Shown: positions 28,706-35,851 of the stretch, piece after piece
Layout: each line of letters starts with the position of its first letter
How positions within the stretch are numbered: position 1 is the first letter of the stretch
Program-made: the position numbers and the translations under genes
The notes under the pieces: model-generated
What the model saw: the letters and a program-made list of their open reading frames with translations, nothing else
Databases searched by the model: none
What the model was told of the DNA's origin: nothing
From: Heterostelium multicystogenum
Taxonomy: Eukaryota; Evosea; Eumycetozoa; Acytosteliales; Acytosteliaceae
Length of the DNA stretch: 36,102 nt
Direction of reading: 5' to 3'
NCBI GenBank assembly: GCA_003667245.1
Contig: RCNN01000236.1
Coordinates: forward strand, 1-36,102

Positions 28706-28779
28706 CGTCGCGTTCTCCTGATAGGCACTCCACCCTAACAACCCGTGGCCGTCCTGTTTAATACTGAAAAACAGCGATA

Positions 28780-28800
28780 TTGATACCTGCGCCGTATCAA
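28780..28800. promoter_or_regulatory. LysR-type operator between SDR and lysR
   Basis: TTGATAC (28780-28786) and GTATCAA (28794-28800) form a perfect 7-7-7 dyad containing the LysR T-N11-A signature. It is 36 bases upstream of the lysR start in a divergent promoter, which is exactly where such proteins bind. Confidence 0.7.
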
Positions 28801-28836
28801 GCCCCACACCGCCATCTACCTGAAGGAACAGCCCAG

Positions 28837-29725
28837 ATGATCGAAACCCGCCTGTTGCGCCAGTTCGTTGCCGTTGCCGAAGCGCTGCACTTTCACCAGG
28901 CCGCAGAGCGCCTGCATATGGCGCAGCCAGCGTTGAGCCAGGCGATCAATCGCCTGGAGGCAAAGTTGGGGTTTGCCCTGCTGCAGCGTGACCGTCGTGG
29001 CGTGAAGCTGCTGCCAGCCGGGGCGGCGTTTCTTCAGACGGCCTACACCGTCCTCGGGCAATTGCAGCAAGGCATTGAGCAAGCCCGGCAGGTGTCCCAG
29101 GGAACCGCCGGCACGCTCACCATCACCTCGGTGTCGATCACCGGCTATCCGTGGTTGCTGGATACCCTCAGGCAGTTTCGCCTGGCGTTCCCCAGGGTTC
29201 AGTTGGTGATCAAGGAAATGCCCTCTGCCAACCAGGCCAAGGCCTTGTTGAGTGGTGATACCGATATCGCTTTTTTGCGCTACCTGCCAGGCCAGGCAGA
29301 TAACATCGAATCCCGGCTGCTGCTGGAATGAACCGATCCTGCTGGCGCTGCCCGCAGACCATCCGAATGCGGATGACGTCGCTATCGAGCTGAAGGACTT
29401 TGCCGGCGCCGATTTTGTGTTCACGCCCCAGGCATTGGGCAGTGGCTATCACCACCAGTTGATCGCTTTATGCGAGGCCGCGGGCTTCTCTCCAAGGGTG
29501 GTCCAGGAAGCCGATCAATTACCCACCCTGATTGGCCTGGTGGCGTGCGGGTTTGGTGTGGCGCTGGTGCCGCAGTCCATTGCCCGTTCGATGCCCCGTG
29601 ACAAAGTGGCGTTTGTGCCCCTCGCCGCCGCGTCCTCCAGCATCGGGCTCTACCTAAACTGGAACACCAGCCATTCTTCCCCCTTGGCCGGGCACTTCTT
29701 TTCTCTGCTGGACGAGGCGATGTAA
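28837..29725 (+). CDS. LysR-family regulator (second), one frameshift
   Basis: This is a LysR regulator of about 295 residues. The HTH reads LLRQFVAVAEALHFHQAAERLHMAQPALSQAINRLEAKLGFALLQRDRRGVKLLPAG. The effector domain includes GTLTITSVSITGYPWLLDTLRQFR, LLSGDTDIAFLRY, VALVPQSIARSM and a C-terminal SSIGLYLNWNTSHSSPLAGHFFSLL. The single break near 29330 lies at CTGGAATGAACCG, where one extra T creates an in-frame TGA. Upstream in-frame start codons at 28780 are rejected because they overlap the dyad operator. It is divergent from the second SDR gene. Confidence 0.92.
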
Positions 29726-29823
29726 TACTTTGCAAGCAATGTCCGGTGACGACCGTCTGAATATTTCCTGCGCGCCCAGGGCATCTGTTAAAACCCGTGC
29801 TTCGCCTGTGTCCTGGAACCTTC

Positions 29824-30766
29824 ATGTCTTCACGTTTTCTGTCCCGTCTCGGCCTGCGCTGGTTTCCCCTGCTGTGCATGGCCGCCCTGATCATCGGCCT
29901 GCCCGTGGGTTGCGCCGTGCTGCAACACAAGGAACGCGAGTTGCTGTTTTCGCGTGGAGCCAGGCACTGCCAGCTGGTACAGCGGGTTGCCGCGTGATGT
30001 GCAGGAATTCGACCTGAAACCCGCGAGTTTCAAGGCAGGGCAGAATATTCATGGCTGGTGGTGCCCAGCGGCACAGAAGGACGCGCCGGCAATTCTCTAC
30101 CTGCACGGCGTGCGCTGGAACCTCACTGGCCAACTGTTTCGCATCGAACAGCTGCGGGCCCTGGGCTTTTCCGTACTGGCCATCGACTACCGCGGCTTCG
30201 GCCAGAGTCGAGGCGACCTGCCGTCGGAAACCAGCGTGTACGAAGACGCGCGCATTGCCTGGGAACGCTTCCAGGTGCTGCAACCCGATCCTGCCAAGCG
30301 CCTCATCTACGGGCACTCCCTGGGTGGCGCGGTGGCCATCGACCTCGCGGCGGAACTGGGCAAGCAAGCAGCGGATGATCATGTGCCGCCGCCAGTGCGC
30401 GGACTGGTCATCGAGTCCACCTTTACCTCCCTGGCAGATGTGGCCGCGGCAGTAGCCAATACGTCATTGCCGGTGCGCTGGCTGCTGTCGCAGAAGTTCG
30501 ATTCCATTGACAAGATCGCTGATATCCACATGCCGCTGCTGGTGGTTCACGGGCTCGCCGATGCCTTCGTGCCACCGCGCTTCAGCCAGCAACTGTTTGA
30601 CGCCGCCCAACAGCCGAAACACCTGTTGCTGGTACCCGGTGCCACTCATAACGACAGCATGCGACTGGCCGGCAGCAGTTATCGCCAGGCGTTGGACAGC
30701 CTGATGCAATCGAAGCGCGCCACTCAGGTTGCCGGGCCCTCCACCGGGCGCCCAAACGACTCGTAA
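29824..30766 (+). CDS. Membrane-anchored alpha/beta hydrolase, one frameshift
   Basis: This is a serine hydrolase of about 314 residues of the BAAT/dienelactone-hydrolase-like group. The N-terminus has one hydrophobic segment ending in a possible lipobox (AALIIGLPVGC), so the enzyme is probably anchored and periplasmic. Catalytic elements are the LYLHGVRWNLTG oxyanion loop, DYRGFGQSRG, nucleophile elbow YGHSLGG, acid in HGLADAFVPP and histidine in PGATHNDS. The break near 29950 is an extra T in CTGTTTTCGC; removing it joins ELLF to RVEPGTASWYSGLP. A 98-base gap separates it from lysR. Substrate unknown. Confidence 0.9.
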
Positions 30767-31165
30767 ATCTGCATTTCGGCACCGGTTTCGCCGGTGCCTG
30801 TCAAGGCGCAAAGCCTGCCCATACTGGCCATAAACAGTGACTGATCAAATATTAACCGCAGGTTAAATCGCCATACCCGCCGGGCTCAAGCGAAGTTATC
30901 CACAGAGATACCCACGGTTTTCGTGGACAACTCTTTTTACTTTTTTACGATTTTTTTGCTCAGTAATGCCCTGTTGGAAAGCTTGGCGGCAGCAAAATCT
31001 CCTGCATCACCTCGCGAATCGAAACCATGGGGTTTGGTACCGGACCGGGTGTGGTTTTTCCATGGTGCTCAGCTCACTCGGCAGGGCATCACCGGCACCC
31101 CAACCCATTGCGTTTGCGCCTAATGCTGATTAATCTCGCATAAACACGCATCAACGAGCAAAAAC
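30767..31165. other. 399-base gene-free stretch with AT-rich regulatory features
   Basis: I find no convincing gene. It contains the hairpin at 30778, a perfect TTAACC-N3-GGTTAA dyad at 30852-30866, and an exact DnaA-box match TTATCCACA at 30896-30904. A CCACG/CGTGG stem follows at about 30912-30926, then three T runs (30932-30959), and finally the phased repeats at the deoR start. The part 30965-31120 is GC-richer and unexplained. It may hold the promoter of the second deoR gene. Confidence 0.5.
30778..30798. terminator. Hairpin after the anchored hydrolase
   Basis: GGCACCGG (30778-30785) and CCGGTGCC (30791-30798) form an 8-bp perfect stem with a 5-base loop, 12 bases after the stop. The following bases are TGTCAAGG rather than a T run, so termination strength is uncertain. 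Confidence 0.6.
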
Positions 31166-31174
31166 ATGCATAAC
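31135..31174. promoter_or_regulatory. Four 10-bp-phased direct repeats at the second deoR start
   Basis: GCA recurs at 31138, 31148, 31158 and 31168, each inside a 10-mer of consensus CNNGCAnnAA starting at 31135, 31145, 31155 and 31165. The last unit covers the deoR start codon. One unit per helical turn on the same face is a credible autoregulatory operator for a DeoR protein. Confidence 0.6.
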
Positions 31175-31956
31175 AGCCATGCTGCCATCGACCTGCCCTC
31201 CCTGCGCAAACAGAAAATCCTGTTGCTGCTGGAGCGCGACGGTAAAGTCACTGCCTCGGAGTTGGTGGAGCATTTCGCCGTTTCCCAGGACACCATTCGC
31301 CGCGACCTTGGCGAACTCGCCTCCGCCGGTCTGCTGCAACGCGTACATGGAGGTGCGCTGCCACGGCCCAAGGACACCGGCAAGGATTTCTTCACCCGGT
31401 TTGGCGAAACCACCGCGACCAAACGCCACCTGGCGCAAACTCGCCGCCGATCGCGTGGAGGACGGCCAGATCGTGCTGTTCGACTCCGGTACCACCACCC
31501 TGCAAAATCGCCCAGTCACTACCGCATTCCATCAAGCTGACCGCCGTCACGCACTCACCGATGATTGCCATCGCGTTGTCCGAACATCCCAATGTGACGG
31601 TGATCCTTGCCGGTGGCCAACTCAACCCGGTGACCATGGCCGCCAGCGGGCATGAAGCATTGCGGCTGATCCAGGGCATCAAGGCCGACCTGCTGTTCAC
31701 GGGTGTGTGCGCACTGCATCCACAGGTCGGCATCAGCTCGTTGCACTTCGAGGAAGTGGCGGTGAAACAGGCTATGCTCGACAGCGCCTCCCACGTGGTG
31801 GCAGTCACCCTGGCCGATAAGCTGGGCGCCGTGGAGCCATTTGTGGTGGCGCCGTGCAGCCGCATTCATACCCTGATTACCGAGTGGCACGTGCCGCCGG
31901 GCAGCGTCGAGGCTTATGAATGCCTGGGGCTGGAGGTGATGCAAGTGGATGCCTGA
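31166..31956 (+). CDS. DeoR-family regulator (second copy), frameshifted
   Basis: This is a DeoR-type regulator of about 263 residues. The HTH reads KILLLLERDGKVTASELVEHFAVSQDTIRRDLGELASAGLLQRVHGGALP. The sensor domain includes AADRVEDGQIVLFDSGTTTLQ, TVILAGGQLNPVTMAASGHEALRLI, LLFTGVCALHPQVGISSLHFEEVAVKQAML and TLADKLGAVEPFVVAP. Breaks lie near 31435 (GCGCAAACTCGCC, one extra base before KLA) and 31510. The start has a poor ribosome site but fits the family N-terminus. It resembles the first DeoR in the TGVC-HP-G-S segment, yet lacks a neighbouring sugar operon. Its last 43 bases overlap the convergent DUF72 gene. Confidence 0.92.
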
Positions 31957-32672
31957 GGGGCGAGCATCGCTTGGAGGGCAAGCGCATCGACCAGCGCATG
32001 ACCGCTGGCCGTATTATCGAAAATACACCAGGTCGGAATGCCCTCCTCCAGGGAGGCTCTCAATACCTCGGCCAGCGCGCACAAACGCTCGGTTTCGTAA
32101 GCGCTGTGATAGATACGCGGCGAACCATGCAGGCGCCAATAACGCACGCCTTGCCAACCTTTCGGTACATCCCCATCAGCGATCACCGGCGGGTCGGCGG
32201 CGACCCGTCCTATCTGGTAATCCTGCAAAAGCCTGTCGGCCTGCACCCAGCTGGCGTGCCGCGGCTCAAGCACCACAGGGCCAGCGAAGCGTTGACGCAA
32301 AGCGGTGAAAAAGCCGCCGGCAATGATCGGGTCGTAGCTTAAAGAAGGCGGCAATTGCACCAGCAGGCAGCCCAGGCGGTCGCCCAATTGCAGGCACTGT
32401 GCAAGGAACTCATCCAATGCCGTATCGCAGTCACGCAGACGTAATTCATGGGTGATGTGCCGTGGCACCTTGACCGAAAAACCAAAGCCCGACGGCACTG
32501 ACTGCGCCCATCGTGCGTAGGTCTGCGGGCGATGGGGGCGGTAGAAGGAGCTGTTGATTTCAACCGCATTCAAGCACGCGGCATAACGTTGCAGATGAGT
32601 GCCCTGCCGGGGAAACCGTGGCCATTGCTCACGAGGCAGGCTCCAACCGGCACAACCGAGAAAAATCGGCAT
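31914..32672 (-). CDS. DUF72 domain protein
   Basis: This is an intact 252-residue DUF72 (YecE-type) protein with a TIM-barrel-like fold and unknown activity. The signature N-terminus IFLGCAGWSLPREQWPRFPRQGTHLQRYAACLNAVEINSSFYRPHRPQTYARWAQSVPSGFGFSVKVPRHITHE is complete. VQLPPSLSYD, VVLEPRHASWVQ and YWRLHGSPRIYHSAY follow. It starts at 32672, overlapping the HhH gene's TGA by one base (TGATG), so the two are translationally coupled. Its 3' end overlaps the convergent deoR gene. Confidence 0.93.
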   Translation of the reverse strand: MPIFLGCAGWSLPREQWPRFPRQGTHLQRYAACLNAVEINSSFYRPHRPQTYARWAQSVPSGFGFSVKVPRHITHELRLRDCDTALDEFLAQCLQLGDRLGCLLVQLPPSLSYDPIIAGGFFTALRQRFAGPVVLEPRHASWVQADRLLQDYQIGRVAADPPVIADGDVPKGWQGVRYWRLHGSPRIYHSAYETERLCALAEVLRASLEEGIPTWCIFDNTASGHALVDALALQAMLAPQASTCITSSPRHS

Positions 32673-33103
32673 CAGAACAACACCGACGCCGCATCCCTCA
32701 TGAAAATCTCCACCGTCTTCGGCCCGACGCCCTCGAACGCATTCAAGCGTTTTTCAAACTCCCCACGGTCGGCACTGGCATCGTAGATATGGCTGATCTT
32801 GCCCGCGTACTCCGCATTCAACTTGCTGCTGAGGTCGAGCAGGCGTTGCGCGGTGCTTTCGTCGTAACGCACGTAATGCGCCTCACCGAGCATGGCCACC
32901 AGTTCGCGAGAGGTGCAGTGTTGCAGTTTGCGCGGGGTGTCCCGGCCATGCTTCACCACAATCACCTGATAGGCCTGCGCCGCGATCTGCGCCTGAATGC
33001 GCTTGCCCATCAGGAAGCTGGCGACAAACCACTTGAACAGTGCGTTGTCATCACCGGGCTTGAGCTCAATACCCAGTTCCCCGGCGCTGATGGATCGCCC
33101 CAT
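32672..33103 (-). CDS. Short helix-hairpin-helix (HhH-GPD-like) DNA-binding protein
   Basis: This is an intact 143-residue protein related to the endonuclease III/HhH-GPD family. The N-terminal half (LFKWFVASFLMGKRIQAQIAAQAYQVIV) resembles the helical domain preceding the hairpin. The HhH motif is LNAFEGVGPKTVEIFMRD near residue 120. The chain stops about a dozen residues later, so the catalytic Asp and the Fe-S cysteines that follow the hairpin in active glycosylases are missing. The stop overlaps the DUF72 start, so the short form appears native rather than a sequencing break. An AACGGAGG ribosome site precedes the ATG. It sits 15 bases after the small protein gene. Confidence 0.85.
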   Translation of the reverse strand: MGRSISAGELGIELKPGDDNALFKWFVASFLMGKRIQAQIAAQAYQVIVVKHGRDTPRKLQHCTSRELVAMLGEAHYVRYDESTAQRLLDLSSKLNAEYAGKISHIYDASADRGEFEKRLNAFEGVGPKTVEIFMRDAASVLF

Positions 33104-33118
33104 GACTGCCTCCGTTCT

Positions 33119-33346
33119 TCACTGACCCAGCTTGCGCTCGGCCTTGGCGGCTTGCTCGTTGATCTGGTCGGTTTGCCGTTGTGTGTCCTTGATGGACGTC
33201 GGCGTGATCAACCTTATCAACGGTTTCAGTCTTGGGGTTTGGGCGCTGCAAGGAACTGTCCTTCTTCGTCAAGCTGGCGACCTTTCTGCGCCTGTTCGGA
33301 GCTGATTGCATTGGGGGGTTTGTCAGTGGTTTTTTCAGTGGCCCAT
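33119..33346 (-). CDS. Small charged protein (~75 aa), frameshifted
   Basis: I do not recognise a named family. The ATG at 33346 is strongly supported by CAGGAG ten bases upstream (minus strand). The product is hydrophilic and low-complexity, with segments TEKTTDKPPNAISSEQAQKG, LDEEGQFLAAPKPQ and, in a later frame, TPTSIKDTQRQTDQINEQAAKAERKLGQ before TGA. A GGG run at the second codon is one base too long, and another break lies near 33215. It is 15 bases upstream of the HhH gene and probably heads a three-gene operon with HhH and DUF72. Confidence 0.65.
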
Positions 33347-33374
33347 GGTGATTTCTCCTGCTGTTAAAAGATCA

Positions 33375-33391
33375 GGCTCCAGCGCGGAGCC
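33375..33391. promoter_or_regulatory. Hairpin in the small-protein/DUF4142 divergent region
   Basis: GGCTCC and GGAGCC form a 6-5-6 dyad, 29 bases upstream of the small-protein start in the 199-base divergent region. The stretch 33462-33482 beyond it is AT-rich and is a likely promoter zone for DUF4142. The role of the dyad is unknown. Confidence 0.3.
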
Positions 33392-33545
33392 GTTATGCAG
33401 CAGAGCCCATGATTTTTTGATAGTTCAAGGAAATTGCGTGGGCTGCGGCCCGGAGAAATAAGCGCAAATTAATTTTAAACCTTTTGCTCAGGCACCCGCT
33501 CAACAGTCAGGTAACGGCATCGCGCCACTCTTCAGGAGAAGCATC

Positions 33546-34050
33546 ATGAAGCACTTGCTGATGAAACAAATGGGACTGACCTTCGCGCTGGCCGCAGGCT
33601 CGATGGGTGTGGCCATGGCCGCCACTTCCAATGACTTCGTTGACGCCGCAGCCCAGGGCGGCATCACCGAAGTAGAAGCCGGCAAACTGGCGCTGGAAAA
33701 GAGCGGTGCCGCTGATATCAAGGCGTTTGCCCAGCACATGATCACCGACCACACCAAGGCCAACCAGGAGCTGACGGCCCTGGCGACGAAGCTCGACATC
33801 AAGGTGCCCGACGATGCCAGCCTCACCGACAAGGCCAAGAAAATGATCCTGGAAATCCGTGAAGAGTCCTTCGACAAGGCTTACGCCGACAACCAGGTAA
33901 AGGCCCACGAAGACACCGTGGCCCTGTTCAAAAAAGAAGCCGCCTCCTCGGATAACGCCGAACTGAAGGCTTTTGCCGAGAAGACCCTGCCGACTCTCGA
34001 AAACCCATCTGAAGATGGCCAAGGAGTTGCAGTCCCAGCACGCCAATTAA
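33546..34050 (+). CDS. Secreted DUF4142 (ferritin-like) protein, one frameshift
   Basis: This is an exported protein of about 167 residues. The signal peptide (LTFALAAGSMGVAMA) is cut near residue 26. The mature part is a helical DUF4142 domain: NDFVDAAAQGGITEVEAGKLALEKSGAADIKAFAQHMITDHTKANQELTALA, then SFDKAYADNQVKAHEDTVALFKKEAASSDNAELKAFAEKTLPTLE. The break near 34010 is an extra C in AAAACCCATC. Beyond it, in the other frame, HLKMAKELQSQHAN ends at TAA (34048-34050). Such proteins are often stress- or RpoS-induced in pseudomonads. The DJ-1/PfpI gene follows 29 bases later, so an operon is likely. Confidence 0.9.
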
Positions 34051-34079
34051 TCATTGACCCACTCAGGAGACACTCGACC

Positions 34080-34646
34080 ATGAGTTCGCAACTGCACGGC
34101 AAGAAGATTCTGATCATCACCCTCCAACACCGGTATCGAGCGCGACGAGTTGCTCAAGCCGCTGGAAGCCCTGCGTGGTTTCGGCGCCCACGGTGACCCA
34201 CGGTTCCAGCAAAGGTGGCAGCACCCAGGACCTTTCTCAAGGACACCGAGAAAGACAGGACGGTAGAGTCCGACGCCAAGCTCTCGGACCTGCACGGCAG
34301 TGACTTCGATGCACTGGTCATCCCCGGGGGCACCCGTCAATGCCGACACCTTGCGCCAGGACGCCGATGCACTGCGGCTGATCAACGACTTCGTCAAGGC
34401 CGGGAAAACCGTAGCCGCCATCTGCCATGGCCCTTGGGCCCTGATTGATGCCGGCGTGATCGGCGGCAAGACCCTCACCTCCTACAAAAGCGTGCGCACT
34501 GACCTGGTCAATGCCGGCGCAGCAAACTGGGTGGATACGCAGGTGAAGGAATGCCCGGCCAATGGCTGGACCCTGATAACCTCGGCGCACGCCCGACGAT
34601 TTGCCGGCGTTCAACGAGGCCATTTGCCAAGACACTGGCGGCCTGA
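34080..34646 (+). CDS. DJ-1/PfpI-family protein (YhbO-like), frameshifted
   Basis: This is a DJ-1/PfpI superfamily protein of about 186 residues, related to stress-protective YhbO/PfpI proteins. Segments are GKKILIIT, then IERDELLKPLEALRGFGA in the next frame, LSDLHGSDFDALVIPGG and the nucleophile-cysteine elbow [40 protein letters not shown]-like stretch. Breaks lie near 34125, 34195, 34240, 34330, 34590 and 34625. The last is an extra T in CCATTTGCC; removing it leads directly to a TGA at 34644-34646. The start ATG at 34080 follows CAGGAGA. A strong terminator lies 15 bases downstream. Confidence 0.9.
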
Positions 34647-34660
34647 CGCCCGCCAATGCA

Positions 34661-34691
34661 AACAGGCGCCCTCGGGCGCCTGTTTTTTTTT
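34661..34691. terminator. Strong intrinsic (possibly bidirectional) terminator
   Basis: AACAGGCGCC and GGCGCCTGTT form a 10-bp perfect stem with loop CTCG, followed by a run of nine T through 34691. It terminates the DUF4142-PfpI unit. It also lies just beyond the stop of the convergent small membrane-protein gene. Confidence 0.93.
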
Positions 34692-34701
34692 CGATTCTGT
34701 C

Positions 34702-34927
34702 TTAGCCTTTGCCATGCTCAGTGGCATGTGTCGCCCGGTTCACACCCTTGGGTCCAAACAGCGCCCAGAGGATCAGCCCCAAACTAGCGGCATGAAGATC
34801 AGTACCCACCAGCCATTAAACCCTTGGTCTCCCAGCCACTGCCACTGCGCAGAACGCTGTTGATCGCCCACAGTTCCAGCAGCACCAGAATCACCCCCAA
34901 GCCAATCCAGACATATTCGATTTGCAT
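34702..34927 (-). CDS. Small inner-membrane PLDc_N-like protein, frameshifted
   Basis: This is a protein of about 74 residues with two predicted membrane helices. The first reads IEYVWIGLGVILVLLELWAINSVL. The second, after breaks near 34808 and 34780, reads PLVWGLILWALFGPKG, followed by a short polar tail ending at TAA. The arrangement (helix, short loop, helix with W-x-L-x-x-x-x-L-x-W-x-x-x-G) resembles the N-terminal membrane domain of cardiolipin synthases (PLDc_N), here standing alone. The ATG at 34927 is supported by a perfect AGGAGG ten bases upstream. It converges with the PfpI gene. Confidence 0.72.
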
Positions 34928-35016
34928 GATTCATCCTCCTGAGGTCGTATGCGTTAGGTCAAGCAACGCGCCCGAGGGTTCATTAAAAATTGCAACGGAT
35001 GGCTCTCGCCCAACGG

Positions 35017-35046
35017 TTGCGGCAAAACGGGCCGTAACCTTCTAGA
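35017..35046 (+). promoter_or_regulatory. Candidate promoter of the ClpP-fold gene
   Basis: TTGCGG (35017-35022), an 18-base spacer and TCTAGA (35041-35046) lie 39 bases before the ATG. The overlapping CTAGACT is 6/7 identical to the sigma-S -10 element CTATACT, which would suit stress-induced expression. This is a sequence match only. Confidence 0.35.
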
Positions 35047-35084
35047 CTCAAACGGACACTACCTTTTACCCTTGGAGGCCCGGG

Positions 35085-35652
35085 ATGACCGAGCACATCA
35101 TCCACTTTCACTGCCAGAGTTCGATCAGGGCACCACCGAGCGCTTTCGTGATTTGCTGCCTGGACGCGATCGATCAAGGCGCCAGTTCGTTGCTGTTGAA
35201 ACCTGTCGACCACCGGCGGCAGCACCAATTTCGGTTTTACCCTCTACACCTTCCTCAAGTCCCTGCCGGTGCCGCTGTTGTGCGATCAATGCGGGCAATA
35301 TCGAAGTCCATGGGCATCATCATGTTCCTGGCGGCAAACCCGCCGGATCACCACGCCACACTCGCGCTTCCTGATCCATCCGATGAACTGGTTATTTCAA
35401 CCAGAACTCGGTAAGACCACCAGCGCCTGCGGGAAATACCTGTCGAGCCTGGACAACGACCTGGCGCGCTACGTGAAAATCTACGAACTGGAAACCGCCC
35501 AGCGCCGAAAACCCACCTGGATATTTTCAAGTGCCTCTCGGCGAGGAAAAAGTCATCGCCGCCCACGAGTCACTGGCCTACGGGATTGCCCATGAGGCGA
35601 GCAGATCGTGTTTGCCGACGACATCAAGCACTGGAAAGTCAGCGGCGGCTAG
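35085..35652 (+). CDS. Stand-alone ClpP-fold serine protease-like protein, frameshifted
   Basis: This is a ClpP/crotonase-fold protein of about 188 residues. It opens with MTEHIIHFHC. After breaks it reads CLDAIDQGASSLLL, then TGGSTNFGFTLYTFLKSLPVPL, the serine-elbow segment SMGIIMFLAAN and the histidine segment SRFLIHPMNW, matching the order oxyanion GG, nucleophile Ser, catalytic His of ClpP. LSSLDNDLARYVKIYELET and KVIAAHESLAYGIAHEA follow. Breaks lie near 35120, 35145, 35205, 35300, 35335, 35410, 35530 and 35600. TTGGAGG provides a good ribosome site. No Clp ATPase gene is adjacent, and the normal clpP-clpX context is absent, so it is a divergent paralogue, not housekeeping ClpP. Confidence 0.85.
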
Positions 35653-35851
35653 GCATTGTTTAATTGCATGCAAGCCACCACTCGACCGTGCAAACCTGCA
35701 CGACCAAGAGCCAGCCGCTTTTATCACACAGTAACCTATTGTTTTTATAAGCCAGATAAAATATTTTGTTCAACTTGGTACAACTCATGCTGTAGAGGTC
35801 TGCACAGCGGGCAATTCGACCCGCCCTTTCGCTACCCGTGAGGTGTCACCC

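Noticed and set aside
30896..30904. Replication origin
   Set aside because: There is one exact DnaA box and no dnaA, dnaN, rpmH or gyrB neighbour, so it is not oriC.
35656..35841. 61-codon open frame
   Set aside because: It has no ribosome site, an AT-rich Cys/Tyr-rich translation and no conservation signal. It is more likely the hemerythrin promoter region.
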